Numbered from the stretch's first letter, positions 1 through 6,849 are shown. The stretch: DNA of 10,123 nucleotides from Oligoflexaceae bacterium (GCA_947474445.1 CANJJY010000148.1:1-10123), one strand, 5' to 3'. Notes: generated by a model from the sequence alone, not told the origin. Program-made: numbers and translations.

Positions 1-372
1 AGTGCCGGTCCGGATATTCGCCTCTTTCGCACCGTGTTTCTCGATGAGACCAAGGCCGACTACGTGCGTACGGCCTTTGCCAAGGGCTGTGCGCCGCGGG
101 ATGTGATGTTTAAGCACATCATGAAGAACGCGATGATCCCTATTCTCACGTACACCGTTATCAGCATTCCAACGCTGATTCTCGGAACCTTTCTCATGGA
201 GCGATTTTTCTCCATTCCGGGAACCGGTGATATCTTGATTACGGCCATCAACAATGGTGACTTTCCCATTATCAAGGCACTGACTGTACTGATCGCCATC
301 AGCTTCACCGTCTTCAATTTGATCACGGATTTGCTGTACGCTTATGTCGATCCAAGGGTTCAACTCGATTAA
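1..372 (+). CDS. Peptide ABC transporter permease, DppB/OppB type (3' end only)
   Basis: This is the C-terminal part of an inner-membrane permease of a dipeptide/oligopeptide ABC importer. The frame is open from base 1, so the gene begins before the window; the GTG at 34 is internal. The visible 123 residues hold the EAA-type cytoplasmic loop that contacts the ATPase (DYVRTAFAKG, then a conserved H-K-N-A-x-I-P stretch). Hydrophobic membrane segments follow, with the family-typical region FSIPGTGDILITAINNGDFP and the C-terminal ending YAYVDPRVQ. These features are standard for the DppB/OppB family. The partner permease gene starts 26 bases downstream, so the two are very likely cotranscribed. 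Which peptides or other solutes are carried cannot be read from this fragment. Confidence 0.93.
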   Translation, partial: SAGPDIRLFRTVFLDETKADYVRTAFAKGCAPRDVMFKHIMKNAMIPILTYTVISIPTLILGTFLMERFFSIPGTGDILITAINNGDFPIIKALTVLIAISFTVFNLITDLLYAYVDPRVQLD

Positions 373-398
373 AGGCTAGTTAAAGAAGAGGAAGAGTC

Positions 399-1298
399 GT
401 GGAGAAGGTCGAAGCGATACAAGTTATAGTTCAGGGGCAAGAGCAGCAGGAGAGCGAAAGCCTCGGTCGCCGTGCCCTCAAACGTCTGAAGCGAAAAAAG
501 TTTGTCCTGGTATGCTTTGGAGTCGTATTTCTATACGTCCTGATCGCGCTGCTTGGCTTTCTCCAGCTGCTTCCCGACTTTCAAGAAAGGGTCGGGACGT
601 CCTACGAAGCGCCAAGTTGGGAAATCGCGAAAATTCTCGGCACCGATATTTTCGGCCGATCGATTCTCTATAAGATCCTCGTCGGTACGAAAACAGCGAT
701 GATGATAGGTTTCCTTGTCACTCTCATCAGTATTCCTATTGGCTTGTTTTTTGGATCGGTCGCTGGCTACTACGGAGGCAAAATCGATAGCATTGTCATG
801 TGGTTTTATACCGTGCTGTCATCGATCCCCAGTATCCTCCTGCTGATCGGTATTTCCTATGCTCTCGGCAAAGGCTTGACGTCTATCTGCATCGCTATGG
901 GTGCTGTCGGTTGGGTCGGACTCTGTCGCTTGATTCGCGGTGAAGTGATGAAACACAAAAACCTCGAATACGTCTTGGCAGTCCGTCTCCTGGGAGCAGG
1001 CAACCTCCGCATCATGTTCCGACATATTCTGCCGAATGTCTTTCATTTGGCTATTATCAGCGCTTCGCTCAGTATGCTCGGCGCTATTAAAGCCGAAGTA
1101 ATTCTCACCTATCTCGGTGTGGGGATTCAGAATGGGGCGAGTTGGGGAGCCATGGTCGCCGATGCTTCGGGTGAATTGATCAACGGGATCTGGTGGCCCC
1201 TGCTCGGCGTCACCGTCACCATGTTCGTCATTCTTTACGCCTTGAATGTAGTGGGTGATGCTCTGCGCGACGCCTTGGATCCCAAGCTGGTCGACTAG
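399..1298 (+). CDS. Peptide ABC transporter permease, DppC/OppC type
   Basis: This is the second permease of the same importer, 299 residues, a normal length for DppC/OppC. The start is GTG, preceded by an AGGA core at 389-392 with a 6-base spacer. After a charged cytoplasmic N-terminus comes the first membrane segment (about residues 36-58). Next is the family hallmark GTDIFGRS, several membrane helices, and the EAA loop (LEYVLAVRLLGAG, then FRHILPN). The C-terminal signature LTYLGVGIQNGASWGAM and the ending LRDALDPKL complete the match. It heterodimerises with the upstream permease in the inner membrane. No ATPase or binding-protein gene follows, because the next gene is a thioredoxin with its own promoter-like signal. 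Those parts must lie upstream of the window or elsewhere. Substrate is unknown; nickel, glutathione or peptides are all possible in this family. Confidence 0.95.
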   Translation: MEKVEAIQVIVQGQEQQESESLGRRALKRLKRKKFVLVCFGVVFLYVLIALLGFLQLLPDFQERVGTSYEAPSWEIAKILGTDIFGRSILYKILVGTKTAMMIGFLVTLISIPIGLFFGSVAGYYGGKIDSIVMWFYTVLSSIPSILLLIGISYALGKGLTSICIAMGAVGWVGLCRLIRGEVMKHKNLEYVLAVRLLGAGNLRIMFRHILPNVFHLAIISASLSMLGAIKAEVILTYLGVGIQNGASWGAMVADASGELINGIWWPLLGVTVTMFVILYALNVVGDALRDALDPKLVD

Positions 1299-1344
1299 TG
1301 GTCACACTCAAAAGCCGACGGTGACAGGATTTGAGAAAGGCGCC

Positions 1345-1372
1345 TTGACAGAGCCTATAAGGGATTTATTCT
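1345..1372 (+). promoter_or_regulatory. Probable sigma-70 promoter of the thioredoxin gene
   Basis: A perfect -35 hexamer TTGACA (1345-1350) is followed after 16 bases by TATTCT (1367-1372), a 4 of 6 match to the -10 consensus. It lies in the 133-base gap between the permease stop and the thioredoxin start, with room for a leader of about 50 bases. This is sequence matching only. Confidence 0.5.
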
Positions 1373-1431
1373 AGAGGAAGCGAGAGAGCCTTGCTCGTCG
1401 ATTTGGACTTTTTAGATTGAAGGTGAAGACG

Positions 1432-1758
1432 ATGGGAAATTTTACAAAGCCAGTTGGCGATACAGACTTCGACTCAGTCGTGCTGCAATCTCAACATCCC
1501 GTATTAGTTGATTTTTGGGCACCATGGTGCGGTCCCTGTATCTCTATTGGTCCAAGTCTCGAGAAGCTGGCTGAGCAGTTTCAGGGAAAAGTGACTGTAG
1601 CTAAGGTCAATGTGGACGACAATCCGGAAATTTCCGCCCGCTACGGCGTGCGTTCAATTCCCTATCTCGTCATGTTTAAAGATGGAAAAGTGACTGATAC
1701 CGTGATCGGGGCTCAACCCCCACAAAACCTCCAGAAGATGATTGAGCGCGCTCTCTGA
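1432..1758 (+). CDS. trxA: Thioredoxin
   Basis: A 108-residue thioredoxin, the usual length for TrxA. It reduces disulfides of cytoplasmic proteins and is recharged by thioredoxin reductase. The redox site WCGPC is at residues 32-36, inside the canonical VDFWAPWCGPC context. The buried Asp is D27, and the cis-proline is in the SIPYL motif, where Tyr replaces the Thr common in E. coli TrxA. The C-terminal GA.....L pattern is present. No signal peptide is seen, so it is cytoplasmic. I chose ATG at 1432 because AAGG at 1420-1423 sits 8 bases upstream; a TTG at 1417 would extend the protein by five residues but would include that ribosome site. It has its own promoter-like sequence and a terminator, so it is probably monocistronic. 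Which trx paralogue this is in the genome is unknown. Confidence 0.95.
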   Translation: MGNFTKPVGDTDFDSVVLQSQHPVLVDFWAPWCGPCISIGPSLEKLAEQFQGKVTVAKVNVDDNPEISARYGVRSIPYLVMFKDGKVTDTVIGAQPPQNLQKMIERAL

Positions 1759-1804
1759 AGCTCGGGCTGGCTTCCTAGGCAGTCTGATATCAAGCGACTC
1801 AATA

Positions 1805-1836
1805 GGCTCTGCCACTCACAAGGCAGAGCCTTTTTT
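1805..1836 (+). terminator. Intrinsic terminator after thioredoxin
   Basis: A perfect 9-bp stem, GGCTCTGCC (1805-1813) with GGCAGAGCC (1822-1830), has an 8-base loop and is followed at once by six T (1831-1836). It lies 46 bases after the thioredoxin stop codon and is a textbook Rho-independent terminator for that gene. Confidence 0.93.
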
Positions 1837-1852
1837 CGTTTCAAAGAAAAAA

Positions 1853-1890
1853 GGGCCTCATGACACTAAGGGGATAATGTCATGGGACCC
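1853..1890. repeat. Long imperfect hairpin downstream of the terminator
   Basis: GGGCCTCATGACA (1853-1865) can pair with TGTCATGGGACCC (1878-1890) around a 12-base loop, with one C/A mismatch and one T/G pair on the + strand reading. It begins 16 bases after the T-run of the thioredoxin terminator and is not followed by T on either side, so it is not a second classical terminator. It could be a structured small RNA, a protein-binding dyad or a transcript-end barrier; nothing visible decides between these. Confidence 0.5.
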
Positions 1891-2370
1891 CGAAATTCTC
1901 AGTTCCATTCGGCTTTCGCCCCATGGTCTATTTAGAAACTCATTCGTTTAAATTCTTATCTTCAAAACCGGTGTCACTCACCTCAGCTCTGTCTTACAGC
2001 TTACGTGCCAGCAAAAATTGTCAATCAATGCCGCCATAAGCCCTTGATCTTGCCCAGTTCTTAGCCAGACAATAACTAGCTAAGCGACACATCAAAATTA
2101 GCTTGTGATCTAGAATACTTAAGATAAAGGGGGTACCGTGCGGCTCAGAAAATCCGCAAAGGCCGCAAAGCAGATGGATCTTCCCTGCGAGTCTGGCTGC
2201 GCACGCGAAGCGAAATCGTCTGGATAGAAAAAGCAGTATTAAAGGTGGCTTGGGTGGTTTTTTGGAAAATGGCATGCTCCGTAGAGAGGAGCTGGAGAGC
2301 GGAAGTCACGAAAAGCGCACAGCAGAGGATGGGGGAGCGATGAACTCATGTCATCGCGCTTCCTCGGAGG

Positions 2371-2580
2371 TTACTTACCGTGGCATTTTTTGTATTTTTG
2401 CTGCGATCCACAGGGACAAGGATCGTTGCGTCCGACCTTTGCCGTTTCCCGCACAAATGTTTGAATGTTGTGATGACCATGCGAGCAGTTAGGTCCATGG
2501 ACGTGACCATGATCATGAGTGCTTGCTGCCGAAGAGGGTGAATCCTCCGATGCTAGCCCTGATAATTTTTCCTGATCCAT
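2371..2580 (-). CDS. Short His-rich SEC-C metal-binding protein
   Basis: A 69-residue protein in two parts. Residues 22-37 are a histidine cluster with His at 22, 24, 26, 28, 34, 36 and 37 and a Cys at 32. Residues 50-69 are a complete SEC-C zinc-binding motif, GRNDPCPCGSQQKYKKCHG, with ligands C55, C57, C66 and H67. SEC-C is best known as the C-terminal tail of SecA, where it binds zinc and helps contact SecB and the ribosome; it also occurs in stand-alone small proteins of unknown role. The start is ATG at 2580, seven codons inside a longer TTG frame, because GGGAGA lies just upstream with a 5-base spacer. No signal peptide is seen, so it is cytoplasmic. It lies 134 bases downstream of the P460-like gene on the same strand. 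A metal-binding or chaperone role is inference. Confidence 0.85.
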   Translation of the reverse strand: MDQEKLSGLASEDSPSSAASTHDHGHVHGPNCSHGHHNIQTFVRETAKVGRNDPCPCGSQQKYKKCHGK

Positions 2581-2609
2581 GGGTATCTCCCTAATTTTCA
2601 ACTGATTTG

Positions 2610-2623
2610 CTTGTCACGACAAG
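2610..2623. promoter_or_regulatory. Short inverted repeat upstream of the SEC-C gene
   Basis: CTTGTC (2610-2615) and GACAAG (2618-2623) form a perfect dyad with a 2-base centre, 30 bases upstream of the SEC-C start codon on the minus strand. The position would suit an operator or promoter element, but no good -10 hexamer is seen beside it. It could be chance. Confidence 0.3.
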
Positions 2624-2714
2624 ACGCGGAAAGTAGTCCATCTGCTTCGAAAAAAGAGCGTGTCTTTGCCCAGTCAAATTAAGAGTTGTGGCCATAAAAG
2701 GCAATAGGAAACCA

Positions 2715-3311
2715 TTAAGGTAGCTTTGAGACGACAAAATCCCGTCCTTGGCTGTGACAGCTGCTGCAGAAGCCAGACCCTTTGATGTAAGTCCCTTCCA
2801 AAGCCTGGCTCACAAATCCTTCGTAGAAAACCCAGTTTTCCGGACCCTGACCATCTTTCACCTTAACATCGATGGCATATGCGGTGAGAGTTCGTCCTGT
2901 GCTATCAAATATTTCTTTGACCACGACGCTGCCTTTGGGATGTTGATCGCGTCCTTCCTTCATAGACTCACTGAGTGGGCCATTGAAAAAGACACGCACG
3001 AAGCTAGCATGAGCCCTGGTCGATGCCATGGGTTCTTTTCCGGTGTTGTCCCAGGTCCTGTAGTCCCCGGAGCGAGCAAAAGCCTGAAGCGACTCTAGAT
3101 CTGAGGCGACAGAGGTCTCGTCTTTGGGGGTGTCTTTAGCTCTAGATTCACCTTCTACGGTTTTACCTTGCGCTTCATCTGGGGATTTCATCATAGCTTC
3201 CTTTCTGGGCATGGTCGACGCATCCTGCGCATCTTTGTTCTCGCTGCTGCAAGCGATCCAGATGAGTGAGAAAGAGAGAGTGATAGTCGATAGAAGAAGC
3301 GAGGAATTCAT
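2715..3311 (-). CDS. Cytochrome P460-like haem lipoprotein
   Basis: A 198-residue exported protein. Residues 1-21 are a lipoprotein signal peptide ending IWIAC, so C21 should be lipidated. A charged, low-complexity linker follows to about residue 70. The rest resembles the cytochrome P460 family: a DYRTWDNTG opening, an RVFFNGPL strand, HPKGSVVVKEIFD, a Trp-containing strand (ENWVFYEGF), and a C-terminal c-type haem site CSSCH at 182-186. Characterised members oxidise hydroxylamine or bind NO with a haem cross-linked to a lysine; whether that lysine is present here cannot be decided by eye, although K residues occur in the KGSVVVKE segment. The start is ATG at 3311 with GGAG nine bases upstream. 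It would need the cytochrome c maturation system for haem attachment. The substrate is unknown, and an NO or stress role is only one option. Confidence 0.78.
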   Translation of the reverse strand: MNSSLLLSTITLSFSLIWIACSSENKDAQDASTMPRKEAMMKSPDEAQGKTVEGESRAKDTPKDETSVASDLESLQAFARSGDYRTWDNTGKEPMASTRAHASFVRVFFNGPLSESMKEGRDQHPKGSVVVKEIFDSTGRTLTAYAIDVKVKDGQGPENWVFYEGFVSQALEGTYIKGSGFCSSCHSQGRDFVVSKLP

Positions 3312-3335
3312 GAAAATCGGCTCCAGCGTCGAAGG

Positions 3336-3362
3336 CCTGCTTTGAGTTTGGGGAAAAGCAGG
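3336..3362 (-). promoter_or_regulatory. Leader hairpin of the P460-like gene
   Basis: CCTGCTTT (3336-3343) and AAAGCAGG (3355-3362) are perfect 8-base arms around an 11-base loop, 25 to 51 bases upstream of the P460-like start codon. The hairpin would form in the 5' leader just ahead of the ribosome site (GGAG, 3321-3324), or act as a DNA dyad. The 255-base gap it lies in also has a GC-rich part (about 3395-3500) with no gene I accept. Confidence 0.4.
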
Positions 3363-3566
3363 TCTGTTTTCGGGTAGATAGAGGGCCTTTGAAGTGAGGC
3401 CGGCCCTACCCCTACCAGTTCGGTGGGCGGGTTGGAAAAGTTACAGTGCGGTGTTCGCCTGGGCAACCTGGCAAGTGCAGCGCCCGCCGCCCCGCCTAAC
3501 AGAAAGAAGATGATGTCCTCGCATACTTCCATAGATAAGTTCCCGTTCAAATGCCGATTTTAGCTA

Positions 3567-4589
3567 TCAGCGAACGCATAAGAGTGTGAGGCCATCTTCT
3601 TTTGAATCGGATGCTTGCTTATCGTGCCAGGCGAATTTTTTTGTCATTCCTTTTTTATCGAGCACGATAAAGACGGGCTGGGTTTTAATGAGTGCGAGGC
3701 GGACAGCAAACTCTTGATGGCGGAGGGCGCGCTCGAGTTGAGACTCACTTGCCAAATGGAATTGTCCCTCCCCAGATTTTTTCCTTATGCTTGCACAGCG
3801 CTCTTCATAGGCGTCAGTCGTGACAGATAGAGGAGACCAAATCCACTGATCGCCGGTGTCGGGGTGGCGAAAGTTGATAGGGATCTCTTCATCGTCAACT
3901 GATGCCTTTGACTCTGAATGGGCGGCCGCCGCATCTTTAAAATCGGGATCAAGCTGGGATAGGCGTCGCCGTGTCTGGGTCTCCAGCGTGTCCAATTCCA
4001 AGATCTGTCCGGTTGGGAATGAGCCCCAAGCTGTCTGATACTTTAGAACAAGGTTGTGAATTCGGATTAGGTTCTCCTTTAATTCAGGCGTCCTGCCACG
4101 TTCAGCATAACAAGAGGCTATGGCCAGCTCTCCTGCATATTCTCTGGCTAAAGTTGTATCTTGTCGCCATTGGCTGGTGCTTATCCAAACCTCGTTCCCC
4201 CATCCTGGATTGGTCAAGAGGTGAGAGATTGAGCAGGGGAACACAGATGCACGCAAGACAATCGACAAAGCTATCGGGACTGCGCAGGCTATAGGCATGA
4301 TCACCACGACTTGGCCGGCCGTAGCGAGGCCGTCACCCATATAGGCAAGGCTGGTGAGGACGTAGGAGCTGCCTCCCAAAACGGAGCCTTCCACTTGCTT
4401 TCTGAGTAAGCCGGAGTTCACCTGCTCATCGACGGCCAGACGCACGTCCTTACAGGAGTCTTCGCTGATATAGGGGGCTTGTGGAACTGCCGATGAATCA
4501 ATGGGAAAAAGGCAGGAGACGGACCAAGCCAGGGCCCCAACCATGAAGCGTAGACGGCTTGAGCTGAGAGAAGAATAGTTGAGCGCCAC
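3567..4589 (-). CDS. Unrecognised exported six-cysteine protein (paralogue A)
   Basis: A 340-residue protein of no family I recognise. It is clearly a paralogue of the gene at 5842-6849. The N-terminus has a basic RLR followed by a hydrophobic run; C26 (WSVSC) could be a lipobox, or signal peptidase I could cut after SSA (32-34). Shared blocks with paralogue B are DSCxDVR (44-50), GSSY (73-76), a hydrophobic segment (about 88-112) with CxVPxAL, the CYAxxG block (C160), a helical charged middle, FHLAxxSQL, and the ending LLCVR. All six mature cysteines (46, 102, 119, 160, 265, 338) have counterparts in B, which suggests conserved disulfides in the periplasm or at the cell surface. The start is GTG at 4589 with GGGGA six bases upstream. 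It diverges from the small lipoprotein gene at 4979. Function unknown. Confidence 0.82.
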   Translation of the reverse strand: MALNYSSLSSSRLRFMVGALAWSVSCLFPIDSSAVPQAPYISEDSCKDVRLAVDEQVNSGLLRKQVEGSVLGGSSYVLTSLAYMGDGLATAGQVVVIMPIACAVPIALSIVLRASVFPCSISHLLTNPGWGNEVWISTSQWRQDTTLAREYAGELAIASCYAERGRTPELKENLIRIHNLVLKYQTAWGSFPTGQILELDTLETQTRRRLSQLDPDFKDAAAAHSESKASVDDEEIPINFRHPDTGDQWIWSPLSVTTDAYEERCASIRKKSGEGQFHLASESQLERALRHQEFAVRLALIKTQPVFIVLDKKGMTKKFAWHDKQASDSKEDGLTLLCVR

Positions 4590-4978
4590 CTGAAATCCCC
4601 ATTTTTATAGAGCGATCGATTGATGAATCGGGCCCTGAGACCCTTTGATGCTCTCTGGAGAGCTTTCTGATCTTCGTAGATTCACAATTGATGCCACTTT
4701 AAAAGAAGGGGAAATGAAGGTTTCAGGACCCAGAATACGGGGACTATGAGGGAATAGGTACATACCTGTGGACTTCAGAACACATGTTCCGAGATGTCTT
4801 TTAAGGATTATTATCAGGTCATATTCATCGGCTTTTCAATCCTCAATTTCGCTACGTATTGCTTTCGAATTTATGAATCCTGTGCTTTAATTGAAGCTGA
4901 GAAAATTGCCAATAACTATGGCTCGAGCCTCAGAAGAGACGGAGGTTCGGCCTATTAAATTACCTTTGGGGTTTTACA
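4590..4978. promoter_or_regulatory. Divergent intergenic control region with several short dyads
   Basis: This 389-base region separates two divergent exported-protein genes and should hold both promoters. It contains GCTCTC-TG-GAGAGC (4650-4663), AGGTA-CA-TACCT (4756-4767) and GAACA-CA-TGTTC (4778-4789). The last two have the same central CA, and their centres are 22 bases apart, about two helical turns. A TATAAA reading leftward (about 4604-4609) could be the -10 of the minus-strand gene, but no good -35 is seen for it. No convincing hexamer pair is seen for the rightward gene. No coding frame here is credible. Confidence 0.4.
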
Positions 4979-5533
4979 TTGATACTCATCATGCGGTTTT
5001 TTGGTCTGGCTCTTATTCTCACTCAGCTGAACGCTTGTGCCTTCGAAGCCGAGACGGGTGGAATGGTTGCAAAGGAGATTAGTGTCACTTCTCCGATTGC
5101 CGCAAAAGTCGAAGTGCATGCTAGTGGCGGTGAGTCGACGCATCCATGGTGGAAGTCTAATATATCGTCACGCAATTTTGAACTCGCCATCCAAAAATCG
5201 ATCGAAGAAAACGGTGTGTTTAAACTTGGCGGGACCGGTCCCACCTACACACTTGACGCTGAGATTTTGGAAACAGATCATCCTTACTTTGGACTCGATT
5301 TTGAAGTCAGGCTCAAGGTGCGTTGGACTTTAGTCGATCAACGAAAACAAAGTCTTTGGAAGTCGGACGTCTCCTCTGATTATAAGGCGACCTTCAGCGA
5401 TACAATCTGGGGTGTCAAGCGCCTGAGGCTAGCGAAAGAGGGGGCGGCTCGCGCTAATATACGAAAGGCTCTTTTGAAAATGAGTCGTGATCTTGAGAAA
5501 AAGCCCGGTTTGACGGTTGTTCCTACTACGTAG
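4979..5533 (+). CDS. Small putative outer-membrane lipoprotein
   Basis: A 184-residue protein with a hydrophobic signal (MRFFGLALILTQLNAC) whose C20 would be the lipidated residue; the Asn before Ala is unusual for a lipobox. The mature part is short alpha/beta: an early helix after SSRNFELAIQKSI, a strand pair rich in charged and aromatic residues (about 85-130), then a C-terminal amphipathic helix with the pattern RLRLAKEGAARANIRKAL. That last pattern recalls small proteobacterial lipoproteins of unknown function, which I cannot name. Two starts are possible: TTG at 4979, with GGGG at 4968-4971 and a 7-base spacer, or ATG at 4991 with no clear ribosome site. I keep TTG, with low certainty. 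The gene lies between the two six-cysteine paralogues, diverging from A and codirectional with B, which starts about 310 bases further on. Confidence 0.8.
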   Translation: MILIMRFFGLALILTQLNACAFEAETGGMVAKEISVTSPIAAKVEVHASGGESTHPWWKSNISSRNFELAIQKSIEENGVFKLGGTGPTYTLDAEILETDHPYFGLDFEVRLKVRWTLVDQRKQSLWKSDVSSDYKATFSDTIWGVKRLRLAKEGAARANIRKALLKMSRDLEKKPGLTVVPTT

Positions 5534-5841
5534 TGTAATGGTGACAAATGTTCGATTGGCCCCTCGAAAATAAGATAGCTGAGACTCAGTGCTAATCCCA
5601 CCGCGAGCTCCCTTTTTGTCGTTCTTAGACACAAGAAGTGTATGAATATAGAGCTGTGACTTTTTTGTAACAGATGTGGTGCTGTATCACGGTAATGATT
5701 CTTCAAGAACCCTTGCGACGTGAAAAGTCTGAAAAACCCTGTTTATTCAGGGCCAAAAACTCTATTTACTAGAGACGGAATTGGAGCGCTTCCTGCATAT
5801 GCATTTGGGGGATGGGACGACAACAGCGGGGATTCCTACGC
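5534..5841. other. Intergenic region upstream of paralogue B
   Basis: A 308-base gap with no accepted gene. It holds CTGTGAC-TTTTTT-GTAACAG (5654-5673, one mismatch between the arms), a short dyad TTCTT/AAGAA around 5620-5640, a 5-bp hairpin CCCTG/CAGGG (5737-5752) with a T-run only when read on the minus strand, and the perfect palindrome TGCATATGCA (5794-5803). The promoter of paralogue B should be here, but no pair of hexamers stands out. No terminator is seen after the lipoprotein stop, so read-through into B is possible. Confidence 0.4.
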
Positions 5842-6849
5842 ATGAGCAAGAAAGATTACATTCTCGTCAAAATTCTGCGCTTGAGCTTAGCGTGGACGCT
5901 TGGATCCTGCGCCCATTCTTCTCCGCCGCCTTCCGCAGAGATCGATAGCTGCCTCGACGTCCGCCAGGCTCAAGCCTCTTCGGAGACCGAGTCTCTCTCG
6001 GTAAATGTCATCGGTCAGACGATGCGGGCCGGGAGTTCTTATCTGGTGACAGGCGCTAGTTATGCCGGCGAAGGTCTAGTGACCTTCACGTCGTGGACTC
6101 TCGCTTTTATCGCGCAATGTGGGGTCCCCCTGGCGCTAATTGCCAACAGCCATTCAGGCGTTTTTTGGAGCGACTGGCAAGCCACCTGTTTTGGTGATGA
6201 GATCTATCACTACGATCCGAAGTGGGGAAAGAAAACCTGGGAAACGACCGAATCCTGGCGTCGCGTTTCCGAGGCTCCAGAAGAACATGCGGATCGCTTA
6301 GAGTTAGCGGCTTGCTATGCGGCGAAAGGCTCGCCGGATGAATTGCGGGAGAATATCGAAAATCTCCAGTCGATGCGCTTGCAAAAGAGCTGGGCTGATG
6401 CGCGTGCCGCGGAGATGCAGCGCCTGGGCGAGCTAGAAAGGGCGAGCCGCGAGAGATTGATCTCGCTCGAACCCGGACGCCTAGTCGAAGAACAAAAGAG
6501 CTTTGAGCGATTGACGTCGCGTCTGAACCACGGTGATTTCGAGACATTCCAGCAACTCGAAACAGGCAGTGAATGGGTGATTGCCCAGGAAGCTGTTTCT
6601 GCGGAGTACTACGAGAAAGCTTGCGGCCAAATTCCTCGACCTGCAGGCCAGTCTTCCTTCCATTTGGCCACCGCATCGCAACTGAGCCGAGCCAGAACTG
6701 ACCCGCAACTGCGTGACGCTCTGTCGCGTCTCGCGTCGCCGGCTTGGGTGCGGGTCAAAGATAGGAACGGACGTGAGGTGGGCTTTCCCATCAAGAAAGG
6801 CGAAGAGAATGTCCCAAGGCTCTTTTTTCTTCTGTGTGTGCGCTCATGA
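5842..6849 (+). CDS. Unrecognised six-cysteine lipoprotein (paralogue B)
   Basis: A 335-residue protein paralogous to the minus-strand gene at 3567-4589. The start is ATG at 5842, with GGGGA nine bases upstream; an in-frame ATG at 5812 would add ten residues before the signal. The signal peptide ends TLGSC, so C23 is a good lipidation site. Shared blocks are DSCLDVR (35-41), GSSYLVT, a hydrophobic segment (about 79-101) with CGVPLAL, CYAAKG (C158), a long charged helical stretch (about 165-235), GSEW, FHLATASQL and the ending LLCVRS. The six mature cysteines (37, 93, 116, 158, 261, 332) match those of paralogue A. Identity outside the blocks is low, so the duplication is old or the proteins diverge fast. 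Likely anchored in a membrane and facing the periplasm or outside. No function is assigned; the hydrophobic core might be a buried helix rather than a membrane span. Confidence 0.84.
   Translation: MSKKDYILVKILRLSLAWTLGSCAHSSPPPSAEIDSCLDVRQAQASSETESLSVNVIGQTMRAGSSYLVTGASYAGEGLVTFTSWTLAFIAQCGVPLALIANSHSGVFWSDWQATCFGDEIYHYDPKWGKKTWETTESWRRVSEAPEEHADRLELAACYAAKGSPDELRENIENLQSMRLQKSWADARAAEMQRLGELERASRERLISLEPGRLVEEQKSFERLTSRLNHGDFETFQQLETGSEWVIAQEAVSAEYYEKACGQIPRPAGQSSFHLATASQLSRARTDPQLRDALSRLASPAWVRVKDRNGREVGFPIKKGEENVPRLFFLLCVRS

Larger units (their letters stand above)
1759..2370. other. Gene-free stretch after thioredoxin
   Basis: About 610 bases without a convincing gene. It holds the thioredoxin terminator (1805-1836) and a long imperfect hairpin (1853-1890). 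It also holds a weak inverted repeat CTTAGC/GCTAAG (2060-2065 with 2079-2084) and a GCGATGA/TCATCGC repeat (2337-2343 with 2351-2357) just beyond the stop of the minus-strand SEC-C gene. The open frames here, for example the 84-codon minus-strand frame at 2021-2275, show no domain, no good ribosome site and biased composition, and I do not accept them. I see no clear promoter. Confidence 0.5.

Noticed and set aside
1417..1431. TTG start extending the thioredoxin by five residues
   Set aside because: The AAGG ribosome site lies inside this extension, 8 bases before the ATG at 1432, and the shorter form has the usual thioredoxin length.
2021..2275. 84-codon open frame on the minus strand
   Set aside because: No domain, no good ribosome site, unusual composition (many Pro, Arg and Cys), and no partner gene; most likely a chance open frame in spacer DNA.
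2640..2670. AAAGA/TCTTT hairpin with a T-run as terminator of the P460-like gene
   Set aside because: The stem is only 5 bp and AT-rich, too weak to call; the downstream SEC-C gene could still be read from the same transcript.
3308..3550. 80-codon minus-strand frame whose stop overlaps the P460-like start as ATGA
   Set aside because: The overlap could suggest translational coupling, but the frame crosses a GC-rich spacer, has no recognisable signal or domain, and the P460-like gene has its own ribosome site and leader dyad.
5732..5752. CCCTG/CAGGG hairpin with a T-run on the minus strand, resembling a terminator
   Set aside because: The stem is only 5 bp and no minus-strand gene lies on its upstream side, so it would have nothing to terminate.
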